A stretch of DNA of 11,483 nucleotides from Sphingobium sp. (lineage in GTDB: Bacteria; Pseudomonadota; Alphaproteobacteria; Sphingomonadales; Sphingomonadaceae). Below the pieces are notes generated by a model, which was not told the origin of the DNA, did no database searches, and saw only the letters and a program-made list of their open reading frames with translations. Positions 1 to 6,827 of this stretch are shown here, in pieces. The position numbers and the translations under genes were made by a program. Position 1 is the first letter of the stretch, and every line of letters begins with the position of its first letter. The stretch is from positions 1 through 11,483 of the forward strand of contig JASBTC010000468.1 of the NCBI GenBank assembly GCA_030148625.1. The letters run 5' to 3'.

Positions 1-1
1 C

Positions 2-982
2 GGATCGGTCAGCGCCCCCAGCTATGCGATCGCCGGCATCGACGCCAATGGCAATGCGACCAGCCAGACCTATGACAATGTCGGTTCGGCATTGAGCGGG
101 CTCGGCGACAGCCTGGCCAACGTCAATGGCCGCGTCGATGCGATCGCGGCGGCGAACGATCAGGCCGTCACCTATGATGGCGCGGCGAAGGATGCGATCA
201 CGCTGGCCGGGGCGTCGGGGACGAAGATCACCAACCTGGCATATGGCGACGTTACCGCCGATTCGTCGGATGCGGTCACCGGCGCGCAGCTCCATGCCGT
301 GGGCCAGCAGGTCGCGACCAACACCACCAACATTTCCAATCTCCAGACCCAGGTTGCCAATATCCAGGTCGGCGGCAGCGCATATGTTCAGGTCAACAAC
401 ACCGCCGGCAATCCCCACGCGTCGGCGACCGGAACCAATGCGATTGCCGTCGGCGCTGGTGCCGTGGCGTCGGGCGCCAACGGCGCGGCGATCGGCACCA
501 ACGCCTCGGCGCTCGCGACCAACAGCGTCGCGCTGGGCACGTCATCGGTCGCCGACCGCGCGAACAGCGTGTCGGTCGGTTTCGCCGGAGGCGAGCGCCA
601 GATCACCAATGTCGCCGCGGGCGTCTCGTCGACCGATGCGGTCAATCTCGGTCAGCTCAACAACGGCTTGAACCAGGCGGTCGGTGTGTCGAACGCCTAT
701 ACCGATGCACGCATCTCGGTTCTTTCCTTCGATCTCGGTCGCGTCCGCCGCGATGCGGAGGGCGGCACCGCCGCCGCGATGGCGCTGACCGCGATGCCCC
801 AGGCCTTCGGCCCCGGCATGGGCATGTTCGGCATGGGCGTCAGCACCTGGCAGGGCGAAAGCGCGGTGGCCTTCGGCGTCTCGAAAGCGACGCCCGGCGG
901 CAAGGTCGTGGTCAAGGCGGGCGCCACCTACAACACTCGCGGCCAGGGCGGCGCCAATGCCGGCGTAGGGTTCGTTTTCTGA
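2..982 (+). CDS. Trimeric autotransporter adhesin (YadA/Hia type), C-terminal part, 5' end outside window
   Basis: The reading frame is open from base 2, so this is the 3' end of a longer gene; the TTG at 92 is internal, not a start. The 326 visible residues carry the C-terminal order of a type Vc autotransporter. First comes a Hia/BadA-like stalk unit with [14 protein letters not shown] and a neck-like [11 protein letters not shown] YadA-like head follows with repeats of the NAIAVG / NSVALG / NSVSVG type, then a second neck (RQITNVAAG...[10 protein letters not shown]), a short coiled coil, and a membrane anchor of about 75 residues (from [14 protein letters not shown] to a terminal VGFVF). 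The anchor would trimerise into a 12-strand outer-membrane pore and display the passenger for adhesion or biofilm formation. The terminal Phe is usual for BAM-folded proteins. The passenger length and the ligand cannot be judged here. The family call is near certain. Confidence 0.93.
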   Translation, partial: GSVSAPSYAIAGIDANGNATSQTYDNVGSALSGLGDSLANVNGRVDAIAAANDQAVTYDGAAKDAITLAGASGTKITNLAYGDVTADSSDAVTGAQLHAVGQQVATNTTNISNLQTQVANIQVGGSAYVQVNNTAGNPHASATGTNAIAVGAGAVASGANGAAIGTNASALATNSVALGTSSVADRANSVSVGFAGGERQITNVAAGVSSTDAVNLGQLNNGLNQAVGVSNAYTDARISVLSFDLGRVRRDAEGGTAAAMALTAMPQAFGPGMGMFGMGVSTWQGESAVAFGVSKATPGGKVVVKAGATYNTRGQGGANAGVGFVF

Positions 983-1032
983 TCCGGGCGGGCAAGCGGG
1001 CGGCGGGGCCCGCTCCATGTCCGGAACGGAAT

Positions 1033-1061
1033 GATGGCGGGGCGCCTGGCGCCCCGCCATC
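1033..1061. terminator. Hairpin between convergent genes, probable bidirectional terminator
   Basis: A perfect inverted repeat (GATGGCGGGGCGC, loop CTG, then the complement) gives a 13-bp, very GC-rich stem with a 3-nt loop. It lies 50 bp after the adhesin stop and 26 bp after the lipoprotein stop, so it can serve both convergent transcripts. Neither side has a real T tract, so intrinsic termination is inferred from stem strength and position. Confidence 0.7.
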
Positions 1062-1087
1062 GATCTATTGAAACCGGAATGACGAAA

Positions 1088-3703
1088 TTATCGTTTGGCC
1101 ACGAACCCGCCGTTCAGCACCGTCCGCAACTGATCTTCTGAATATCCGAACACGCCGCCGATTTCGCTCCCGCTCGGCCCGTAGAACGAGCCCGTGATCG
1201 ATCCGTTTCCGTTGCTGCCGGCTGTCAGGACACCGTTGAAGGTGGCACTGAAGATGCCGCCGGAAAAGTTGAGGTCGGCGAAGCTTTTCGCGCTTCCATC
1301 CGCGCGGTTGGTGCCGTTGATCACCAGTTTCGACGTGAAGCTGTTGTTGAGGAAATCCATCACGAAGCTGCTGGTGCCCGCCAGGTCATAAATCGCGCGC
1401 GTTTGCTCGGTCACTTGCGCGCCGTGACCATAGACGACGCCCGAGTATTTGGCAGTACCGGCCCGCGGCATGGCTGCCAGCGATGTCAGGCTGCCGAAGG
1501 TCATGAACCCGAATTCGTCATTGTCTTCCAGCCTGCCGCTCGTTCCGGGCGTATGGGCGCTCAGTTGCGCGAAGCTGGCATAAGTGAGCGCCAGTTCGCT
1601 GTTGCCCGTCTTGTAAACGCGGAAGGTGTAGTCCGTCGTGCCGGTCGAGCGCGTATAGGCATCGAAACGCGCGTCAGAGGCCGCCGTATTCTTCTGCGCT
1701 TCTCCGAATGTCAGCTCAAGCGCAGGTTCAGGCGGCAGCCTGTTGGCCTGGACCGTATAGCTGTCCGCAGACGGGTTCCAGGTGAGCCGAGGGGCCAGGC
1801 TGGTCGGTATGATCAGAGCGAAATCACCCCGGAGCAACGGGATGCTGCCATGGGCTGGCGGGGCCCTGAGTGAGGCGGAATATCCACCGAGGAAGGTGGT
1901 CGTCTCGGTATAGTCCGCAAGCTTCCGACTCAACGCGCTGTCGTCACGCGCGCCGAGCAGAGATCCGGACAGCGAGTGCGTGCCCTTGCTCGCCGAAAAG
2001 GCGGCGCCGACTTCCTGCGCTGCCGGCCCGAAGAATCGGCCGCTCAGTTGGGCGTCGAATTTTCCGGCCTCGCGGAAATCGAGTTGCATCGTGCCGGAAA
2101 AGGCGTTGGCGTTTGACGAAAGCGTGGCCGTGGCGTTGAAGCCGCCGGGATCGTAGACCGTGGTGCTCGTCTGCTGGACCACGTTGGCCGATCCATTGGC
2201 TGCGATCGCACCGCTTCCGAAGTCGACAGTGAGTACGCCGGTGCCGCGCAGGCCGGAGGTACTGCTCAACTGGTCGGCTCTGACGAAGGCGCCGTTCAAC
2301 TCAATCGCATAGCCCGCCGATCCCGTACGCGGAACCGCGGCAGCGGGCGTCTCATAGCCATAAACGATGCTGTCTATGGTGGTAGTCGACTGGTTCGACG
2401 ACATGTTCGAACGCCGCAGCCAGTCAGCGCCACGCACATAAGTCAGGCTTGCGCCGTCATGGATCGTCAGTCCGTCGCCGCCTCCGGTGCCGCCTTGGTT
2501 GACGTAATCGAAACTGTGCATCGCGTCGGGCACGGAAACCATATAGTCGCCGCTCGCCGGATCATAATGGATCACCATCGACGTCTGCTGGGCGCTGTTG
2601 GATGATGGCCCGTGCGTGACGCGATAACCGGTTCCGGCATGGAATGTGCGGACGCCGCTGTCGTTGAACGAGGTCATATTGGCCATCGCCCCGGTCGATC
2701 GGCCCATCACCGTACCTGCGGCCACATCCGGTGTTCCGTACCCCTGTTCCTGGGCATGCCAGGCGCCGCCCAGTTCCTCCGCGGCCGGGCCGAAGAATTG
2801 GCCGTTGACGGCGCCGACATAGGTGGCGTTCTGATCGGTGAAGCGGACGGTGCCGGTGAAACCGTTCGATGCCGAGGACAGGCTGCCCTGGGCGATGAAT
2901 TCGGTCTTTATCCCGGATTTTCCTTCAAGCGAGCTTGCGAGTGAAAAGACGCCACGGCCGAAATCGGCATCGAAATAACCGGCACCGGCCAGTCCCTCCA
3001 GCCCGCCCTGCGTCGTTCGCGCACCGAGCACGTCCACGGCATAACTGGCGCCGCCCGTCCGCGGGATGGCGGGTGTCGCCGTGGGAAAGCCGTAGACGAA
3101 GGCATCGAAGCTGCCGGTTCCCGTTCCGGCCGTGGCGCTGAGCACGAGCTTTTCCCAATAACCGCTTCCGACATAGCGATAGGTGAAATGACCGGACGTT
3201 CCCGCCTTGGTCAGGGTCAGCGTTTCGGTCGTCGTCGTGCCTGTGGTCCGGACATAGACGACGAGTTCGGGCGTGCTCTTTGCGGCATCGATATGTGAAG
3301 GCAGGAAGGTTTGCGTGCGGCCTGCCGTGGTGACTGTATAGCCCTTCGTTCCCGCATCATATGCCAGCGTGAGCGACGATGGTCCGGCGTTCGTCGCCGA
3401 TGGCGGTGCCTCCGTCCCATGATAGGTGGCCGATCCGGTGGTCGAGATGGTTTGGAAGCTCTGTGTCGCCAGGTTGCCGAGCAGATCTCCCGTCGGTGTG
3501 GGCGTTGGTGTCGGAGTTGGAGTTGGAGTTGGAGTTGGAGTTGGAGTTGGAGTTGGAGTTGGAGTGGGAGTGGGAGTGGGAGTGGGTGTCGGAGTAGGCG
3601 TCGGTGTGCTGTTGACGCCGCCGCCGCCGCACGCTGTGAGCGCCAGGCTCAGCGCGGCTACCGACGATATCGAGACCAGTCTTTTGATACGCACGGACTT
3701 CAT
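1088..3703 (-). CDS. TbpB-like surface lipoprotein with three barrel lobes, probable Slam substrate
   Basis: 871 residues. The ATG at 3703 is preferred over upstream in-frame codons because AGGGGA precedes it and a lipoprotein signal starts there: basic n-region, hydrophobic core, lipobox LTAC with Cys25 as lipidated residue. A Gly run and 19 Thr-Pro repeats (33-70) form an extended linker off the membrane. The rest resembles transferrin-binding protein B and related Slam-exported lipoproteins. The family signature (F-F/Y-GP-x-x-x-E-x-G) occurs three times: [13 protein letters not shown] (303-315), [13 protein letters not shown] (557-569) and [13 protein letters not shown] (840-852). Each ends a unit that begins with a PR-T/A-G segment (near 214, 458, 746) and is preceded by a beta-rich handle-like region. 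TbpB has two lobes; this has three. It is second in an operon, 14 bp after the Slam gene. The ligand is unknown: transferrin binding is unlikely in a probably environmental bacterium, and heme, metal or another surface role is possible. Confidence 0.85.
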   Translation of the reverse strand: MKSVRIKRLVSISSVAALSLALTACGGGGVNSTPTPTPTPTPTPTPTPTPTPTPTPTPTPTPTPTPTPTPTGDLLGNLATQSFQTISTTGSATYHGTEAPPSATNAGPSSLTLAYDAGTKGYTVTTAGRTQTFLPSHIDAAKSTPELVVYVRTTGTTTTETLTLTKAGTSGHFTYRYVGSGYWEKLVLSATAGTGTGSFDAFVYGFPTATPAIPRTGGASYAVDVLGARTTQGGLEGLAGAGYFDADFGRGVFSLASSLEGKSGIKTEFIAQGSLSSASNGFTGTVRFTDQNATYVGAVNGQFFGPAAEELGGAWHAQEQGYGTPDVAAGTVMGRSTGAMANMTSFNDSGVRTFHAGTGYRVTHGPSSNSAQQTSMVIHYDPASGDYMVSVPDAMHSFDYVNQGGTGGGDGLTIHDGASLTYVRGADWLRRSNMSSNQSTTTIDSIVYGYETPAAAVPRTGSAGYAIELNGAFVRADQLSSTSGLRGTGVLTVDFGSGAIAANGSANVVQQTSTTVYDPGGFNATATLSSNANAFSGTMQLDFREAGKFDAQLSGRFFGPAAQEVGAAFSASKGTHSLSGSLLGARDDSALSRKLADYTETTTFLGGYSASLRAPPAHGSIPLLRGDFALIIPTSLAPRLTWNPSADSYTVQANRLPPEPALELTFGEAQKNTAASDARFDAYTRSTGTTDYTFRVYKTGNSELALTYASFAQLSAHTPGTSGRLEDNDEFGFMTFGSLTSLAAMPRAGTAKYSGVVYGHGAQVTEQTRAIYDLAGTSSFVMDFLNNSFTSKLVINGTNRADGSAKSFADLNFSGGIFSATFNGVLTAGSNGNGSITGSFYGPSGSEIGGVFGYSEDQLRTVLNGGFVAKR
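3494..3607 (-). repeat. 19-copy hexanucleotide tandem repeat coding a Thr-Pro linker
   Basis: Nineteen hexamers of the form NGGNGT (plus strand) encode (Thr-Pro)19 on the minus strand. Eight central units are identical (TGGAGT, 3518-3565) and three more are GGGAGT (3566-3583); the outer units differ at third codon positions. The 6-bp period keeps the frame, so slippage would change linker length and not switch the gene off. The identical core suggests recent expansion. Confidence 0.95.
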
Positions 3704-3717
3704 GGACTTTCCCCTGC

Positions 3718-5049
3718 CTAAAACGCCGATGTCACGCCGAATTCGGCGGCAACGCGGCGATAGTCGTAGATTTCGATGGAGGAGCGGTTGCGCTCCCATG
3801 TCAGGCGCACCATCGGCGCAAAACTGCCCAGGCTCAGCGCGCGCAGCGTGGCGGCGACGCTGGTGGTGAAACGATCCTCCACCCTGCGTTTCGGGTAGAG
3901 GAACAGCCGCTTGTCCGCCTCGAGATGGCTATACCCCAGCGATCCGACCAGCGTGGTGCGGCCCATCTCGCGGAAGAGGTAACCCGATACGCCACCGCTC
4001 ACGAGCGAATAGCCGGGATCGCGGGCCGCTTCGCGATATCCATAGAACTGCAATCCACCGCCCAGCCGCGCACTGAATGCATGATCGACCCCGGCAGAGG
4101 CGGTGAAGTTGCGGCCGCTCTGCGCGGCATTGCGCTTGTTGGTGACGCGGCCAATCCCGCCGTCGAGCCGCAACTGGCTGCGCTTTCCGATCGGGTGCTG
4201 CAGGCTCGCATTGCCGCCGATGGTCGTGCTGTAGGGACCACCGCCATACCAGCGCCATGACGGGCCGAACGAGAATGTGATCTGATCCTTGCCCCACCGA
4301 TATTGCGGCCCTGCCTGCAGGCCCAGGGTGATGTCGTTGAAATCCGCCTCGCGATAGAGCGAGCCGCTTCCCGAGGCGCGCACCAGCAGATCCGTGCCCG
4401 ACCCGATCCCCAGCTTGAAATAGGCTTGCCCTTGCAGGTCCAGCCCCACGCCAGACTTCGCCTTGGCATCGTCGTTGAGCACGAAGTCGCCGATCACCGT
4501 GCCCAATGTGTCCGAGCGCGTCGCGCGATTGATGTTGCTGTCCGGCGCCAGCGCCACCTGGATCGAACCGCCCACCGGTTTCTGGGCATTCAGCGCACGC
4601 GAATAAAAGCGCACCAATTGTTCGACGGCGGGCGGAAGCCCGGCGGCTTCGGCTGCGCGCAATTCGCGCCGTGCCGCGCCGAGATTGCCGAGCATCGCTT
4701 GCATGCGTGCCAGTTCCAGCCGTACGCGCGCCGTGTCCGGCTTGTCGTCCAGAATTCGACGGAATTCGATCGCGGCATCAGAATAGCGATGAAGGTCGTC
4801 GCTCAGCATCATGCCCAGACGAAAGCGCGCCTCGCTACGGATTTCGATATCGTGATCCTGCGTCAGTGCGCGATAGGCGGTTTCGGCGGTGCCGAAATCG
4901 CTGCGCGCGCGCGCGGCATCGGCTAGTGCGAAGACCTGCGCGGCAGATAGATTCGCGCTCGTGGGGCGATCCGCGGGGACGCTCCCGCGTTCCGTTTCAT
5001 TCTGTGCGCTTACGCTACTCGCCAGGCCCGCTAGGACCACCGCACTCAA
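3718..5049 (-). CDS. Slam-type surface lipoprotein assembly modifier (DUF560, type 11 secretion outer-membrane protein)
   Basis: From the TTG at 5049 the protein has 443 residues. Slam proteins sit in the outer membrane and move lipoproteins or hemophilin-like proteins to the surface. Seen here: a signal-like hydrophobic segment ending VSAQ, a helical TPR-like region (about 35-150, for example [10 protein letters not shown] and [13 protein letters not shown]), the family motif [10 protein letters not shown] (168-177), then a beta-rich C-terminal domain with alternating aromatic and Gly residues ending in TSAF, as expected of a barrel. Length fits the family (about 450-500). The start is uncertain: TTG 5049 lacks a Shine-Dalgarno site and yields a signal peptide without basic residues, while an in-frame ATT at 5067 follows GAGGGG with a 5-nt gap and yields a better signal ([20 protein letters not shown]). 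The gene precedes its likely cargo by 14 bp. Family call is strong; cargo is inferred from context. Confidence 0.87.
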   Translation of the reverse strand: MSAVVLAGLASSVSAQNETERGSVPADRPTSANLSAAQVFALADAARARSDFGTAETAYRALTQDHDIEIRSEARFRLGMMLSDDLHRYSDAAIEFRRILDDKPDTARVRLELARMQAMLGNLGAARRELRAAEAAGLPPAVEQLVRFYSRALNAQKPVGGSIQVALAPDSNINRATRSDTLGTVIGDFVLNDDAKAKSGVGLDLQGQAYFKLGIGSGTDLLVRASGSGSLYREADFNDITLGLQAGPQYRWGKDQITFSFGPSWRWYGGGPYSTTIGGNASLQHPIGKRSQLRLDGGIGRVTNKRNAAQSGRNFTASAGVDHAFSARLGGGLQFYGYREAARDPGYSLVSGGVSGYLFREMGRTTLVGSLGYSHLEADKRLFLYPKRRVEDRFTTSVAATLRALSLGSFAPMVRLTWERNRSSIEIYDYRRVAAEFGVTSAF

Positions 5050-5108
5050 AAAACGATATACTAAAATACGCGCCCCTCGTTTGGGCCGGCATTACTTGGT
5101 TGGGTCAC

Positions 5109-5122
5109 GATTGTCCACAATC
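5109..5122. promoter_or_regulatory. Palindrome, candidate operator before the Slam gene
   Basis: GATTGT-CC-ACAATC has perfect 6-bp arms, 42-55 bp upstream of the ATT candidate start, where a promoter-proximal operator would be expected. It contains TTGTCCACA, one base from a DnaA box, but it is a single copy. The binding protein is unknown. Confidence 0.35.
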
Positions 5123-5180
5123 AGACTGCTGTTTACGTGGAAAGGCAAGCGGATGGATGATGGAATCAAGAGGTGTCACA

Positions 5181-5330
5181 TTTTTTGATTTTTGCATGTA
5201 AGTGATTTGTAATGTTGGATCATGCAATAAGTGAGGTAGAAAATAGAATTTAGCGAATATTATCAGAATAATAGTGAATATGCTGTGTATATTAAGTAAT
5301 TTCACTGGGTTTTTTGAAATATATCTCGCG
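5181..5330. other. AT-rich island upstream of the Slam operon
   Basis: A hand count gives 42 G or C in 150 bases (28%), against roughly two thirds GC in the neighbouring genes. It holds a 7-bp inverted repeat (TTGCATG 5192-5198 / CATGCAA 5221-5227), a direct repeat TAAGTGA (5199-5205 and 5228-5234, 29 bp apart) and the palindrome at 5258-5273. Translations through it look like by-products of the base composition. It may be a regulated promoter bound by a nucleoid protein or metal regulator, or a remnant of foreign DNA. Confidence 0.6.
5258..5273. promoter_or_regulatory. AT-rich palindrome, candidate metal-regulator operator
   Basis: TATTAT-CAGA-ATAATA has perfect 6-bp arms and a 4-nt centre. 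The minus strand reads TTCTGATAATATTC, which includes the GATAAT hexamer of Fur-type boxes, but the whole does not fit a 19-bp Fur box and equally does not match Irr or Zur sites well. It is noted because Slam/TbpB-like genes are often metal-regulated. Confidence 0.25.
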
Positions 5331-5504
5331 AACTTCTTCGGTTGGCGGTCGGGGTCGGATTATATTGTTTACAGAGTTTCAGTTTACGTATCTGGTCGGC
5401 GATCGTTGCAAGTATACCGCAGGTCTTGGTCCCGTACGGATCGCGCGTCGGCCCATGGTGCGGATGACTGGGGGTGGCCGAAAACGGGTTTGGCATGCGA
5501 GCCC

Positions 5505-5963
5505 CTATTTGGCAGGCGGCACCTTGGTCGAATGATAGAATTCGAAGCGCCAGCCCGCCGGGGTGCGGCTCAGCACCGCGGATTCGAGCCAGAGGGTCGG
5601 CGTCGCATTGATCTTGCCGTCATTTTTCCACACCGCCCAGGCGGTGTTGCAGGCGACATGCGTCTCCACCGCGCCGATGCCGAATTCCAGAGTCGCGCCC
5701 TTCTGCTGCGCGCCGCCGACCATCGCGAACAATTCGGGTCCGGTAAACGCCTTGGCGACGTCGAAGGAATGAAAGCCGGGCGTGGTCATCGCCGCCGCCG
5801 CCGCCAGGTCGCGCCGCTGGATCGCCGCGAAGAAATCCTTGACCATGGCCGCGACGTCGGCCTCGTCCGTCGCCTTGCTTACGCATGTCTGCTTCGCGGC
5901 CTGTGCGCCCGTGGCCATCATCAGTAGCGCGCAAGCTGCGGCAGTGAACAATACTGAGCGCAT
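5505..5963 (-). CDS. Small secreted NTF2-like (SnoaL/DUF4440-type) protein
   Basis: 152 residues from ATG 5963, preceded by AAGGA with a 7-nt gap. The N-terminus is a Sec signal peptide (MRSVLFTAAACALLMMATG) with a likely cut after AQA at residue 22, so the product is periplasmic or secreted. The mature part has the NTF2-like alpha+beta pattern: an opening helix (VAAMVKDFFAAIQRRDLAAA), a short FHSFD segment, a glycine turn, then strands with LEFGIGAVETHVACN, TAWAVWKNDGKINATPTLW and GWRFEFYHSTKVPP. Two Cys remain after processing (27 and 105) and could form a disulfide. NTF2-like folds serve as small enzymes, binding domains or chaperones; no catalytic set is recognised, so function is unknown. 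It diverges from the next gene across 222 bp and points toward the Slam operon, but the 437-bp gap argues against co-transcription. Confidence 0.8.
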   Translation of the reverse strand: MRSVLFTAAACALLMMATGAQAAKQTCVSKATDEADVAAMVKDFFAAIQRRDLAAAAAMTTPGFHSFDVAKAFTGPELFAMVGGAQQKGATLEFGIGAVETHVACNTAWAVWKNDGKINATPTLWLESAVLSRTPAGWRFEFYHSTKVPPAK

Positions 5964-6096
5964 CCTCTTTTCCTTTTCGAATTTCGGGCAGGAGGAAGCA
6001 CCGCGCGACGTCGCCCGTCAAGGCGGGATCGCTTCGGGGCGTGCCATTCGCGATCGCGTGCGGCGGATGCGGATGTCGCGCGTCGACCGATGCGAA

Positions 6097-6124
6097 TTGT
6101 CCATCGAAAACTTCGGCTTAATTC
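6097..6124 (+). promoter_or_regulatory. Possible promoter for the plus-strand NTF2-like / hydrolase pair
   Basis: TTGTCC (6097-6102) and TAATTC (6119-6124) are spaced 16 bp and would start transcription near the inverted repeat at 6123-6150, about 55 bp before the start codon. Both boxes are only partial matches. Confidence 0.3.
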
Positions 6125-6150
6125 CCGATCGATCCGCGTATAGATCGGGA
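6123..6150. promoter_or_regulatory. Inverted repeat at the predicted transcription start
   Basis: TCCCGATC, a 12-nt spacer, then GATCGGGA: perfect 8-bp arms ending 35 bp before the ATG at 6186. The position just after the predicted -10 box suits a repressor operator or a hairpin in the 5' leader. Nothing identifies the regulator. Confidence 0.35.
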
Positions 6151-6185
6151 CGAATGCGCACCGGCGCATGAGGGAGGATCGCGAT

Positions 6186-6779
6186 ATGACGGGCAGGGCG
6201 GGAAAACTGCACGGAGCGGCGCTGGCAATGCTGCTTTCGATGACGACGGGGCTGGCGCTACCCGGTATCGCGACGGCCCAGTCCGCGCCCGTGGATCCCT
6301 CCACCCAGGTGCCGGCACCGCGACCGGACGACGTTTCCTCGCCGCATGCGGCGGTGAAGGCGCTTTATGAGGTCATTTCGGGGGATGCGGGCGTCAAGCG
6401 CGACTGGAGCCGGTTCCGGTCGCTCTTCCATCCCAAGGCGCAGATGATTCCGACGGGAAAGAATGCGCAGACCGACCAGGTCGGTGCGCGTGTGATGACA
6501 CCGGAAGATTACGTCAACATCAGCGGTCCCAATCTCGAAAAGAACGGCTTCCACGAGGTCGAACTTGCCTATCGCGAGGAACGCTACGGCAATATCGCGC
6601 ATATCTTCACCACCTATGCCGCGCGGCGCAAGGCGAGCGATGCCGAACCCTTCATGCGCGGCATCAACAGCGTGCAGCTCTATAATGACGGCAAGCGCTG
6701 GTGGGTGCTCAATATCATCTGGAGTCCGGAGACGGCGAAACATCCGATCCCGGCGGACTATCTGAAGGGCGCGAAATAG
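6186..6779 (+). CDS. Secreted NTF2-like protein
   Basis: 197 residues from ATG 6186, chosen over the in-frame ATG at 6168 because AGGGAGG sits 7-8 nt before 6186 and the later start gives a standard signal peptide (basic MTGRAGK, hydrophobic core, cut after ATA at residue 31). A Pro-rich linker leads to the NTF2-like domain (about 54-180): helix HAAVKALYEVISGDAG, the DWSRFRSLFHPKAQMIP segment typical of this fold, a middle helix (MTPEDYVNISGPNLEKNGF), then strands ending GKRWWVLNIIW. This closing W-x-V/I-x-N-x-x-W pattern recurs in the protein at 10253-10717 (RWVIVNALW), which suggests a distant relation. The function is unknown; a secreted binding or accessory protein is plausible. The hydrolase start lies 48 bp downstream, so the two are probably co-transcribed. 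Confidence 0.82.
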   Translation: MTGRAGKLHGAALAMLLSMTTGLALPGIATAQSAPVDPSTQVPAPRPDDVSSPHAAVKALYEVISGDAGVKRDWSRFRSLFHPKAQMIPTGKNAQTDQVGARVMTPEDYVNISGPNLEKNGFHEVELAYREERYGNIAHIFTTYAARRKASDAEPFMRGINSVQLYNDGKRWWVLNIIWSPETAKHPIPADYLKGAK

Positions 6780-6827
6780 GGGAGGGCGGTGTCGCCGATC
6801 CCCCCGCTCATGTCCCGAGGTGGAATG

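Larger units (their letters stand above)
5068..5504. other. 437-bp gap upstream of the Slam operon; probable control region
   Basis: No convincing gene lies here. The part from 5181 to 5330 is AT-rich (entered separately). Nearer the Slam start are a palindrome at 5109-5122 and the GAGGGG ribosome-binding candidate before the ATT at 5067. The minus strand reads TATAAT at 5364-5359, a possible -10 box without a good -35, about 290 nt from the start. GTTTAC is repeated at 5367-5372 and 5382-5387. Promoter placement is unresolved. Confidence 0.5.

Noticed and set aside
542..1060. 172-codon minus-strand frame overlapping the adhesin end
   Set aside because: Antisense shadow of the YadA anchor coding region, starting inside the terminator hairpin.
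3703..3799. N-terminal extension of the lipoprotein to 3799
   Set aside because: It would place 32 Arg-rich residues before the lipoprotein signal and overlap the end of the Slam gene; the ATG at 3703 has a good ribosome-binding site.
3379..3869. Plus-strand frames with (Gly-Val)n or Glu-Leu/Trp-Ser runs
   Set aside because: They are antisense readings of the Thr-Pro repeat; the minus-strand frame has the lipobox, ribosome-binding site and barrel motifs.
5105..5305. Minus-strand 66-codon hydrophobic frame starting with GTG in the AT-rich island
   Set aside because: It has no ribosome-binding site, and the Ile/Phe/Leu content follows from the AT-rich bases.
5109..5330. Possible replication origin (DnaA-box-like TTGTCCACA next to AT-rich DNA)
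   Set aside because: Only one near-match DnaA box was found, with no cluster, iterons or replication gene nearby; a promoter region explains it more simply.
5181..5330. Insertion-sequence or prophage scar as the source of the AT-rich DNA
   Set aside because: No transposase fragment, paired terminal inverted repeats with target duplication, or tRNA end was found.
5302..5496. Minus-strand 64-codon frame 8 bp after the NTF2-like gene, with AGGGG 5 nt before its ATG
   Set aside because: The start signal is decent, but the product is a Pro/His/Lys-rich sequence without domain or signal and runs into the AT-rich region. Conservation would be needed to accept it.
5274..5927. Plus-strand 217-codon frame starting in the AT-rich island
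   Set aside because: Most of it is antisense to the NTF2-like gene at 5505-5963, which has a signal peptide, ribosome-binding site and recognisable fold.
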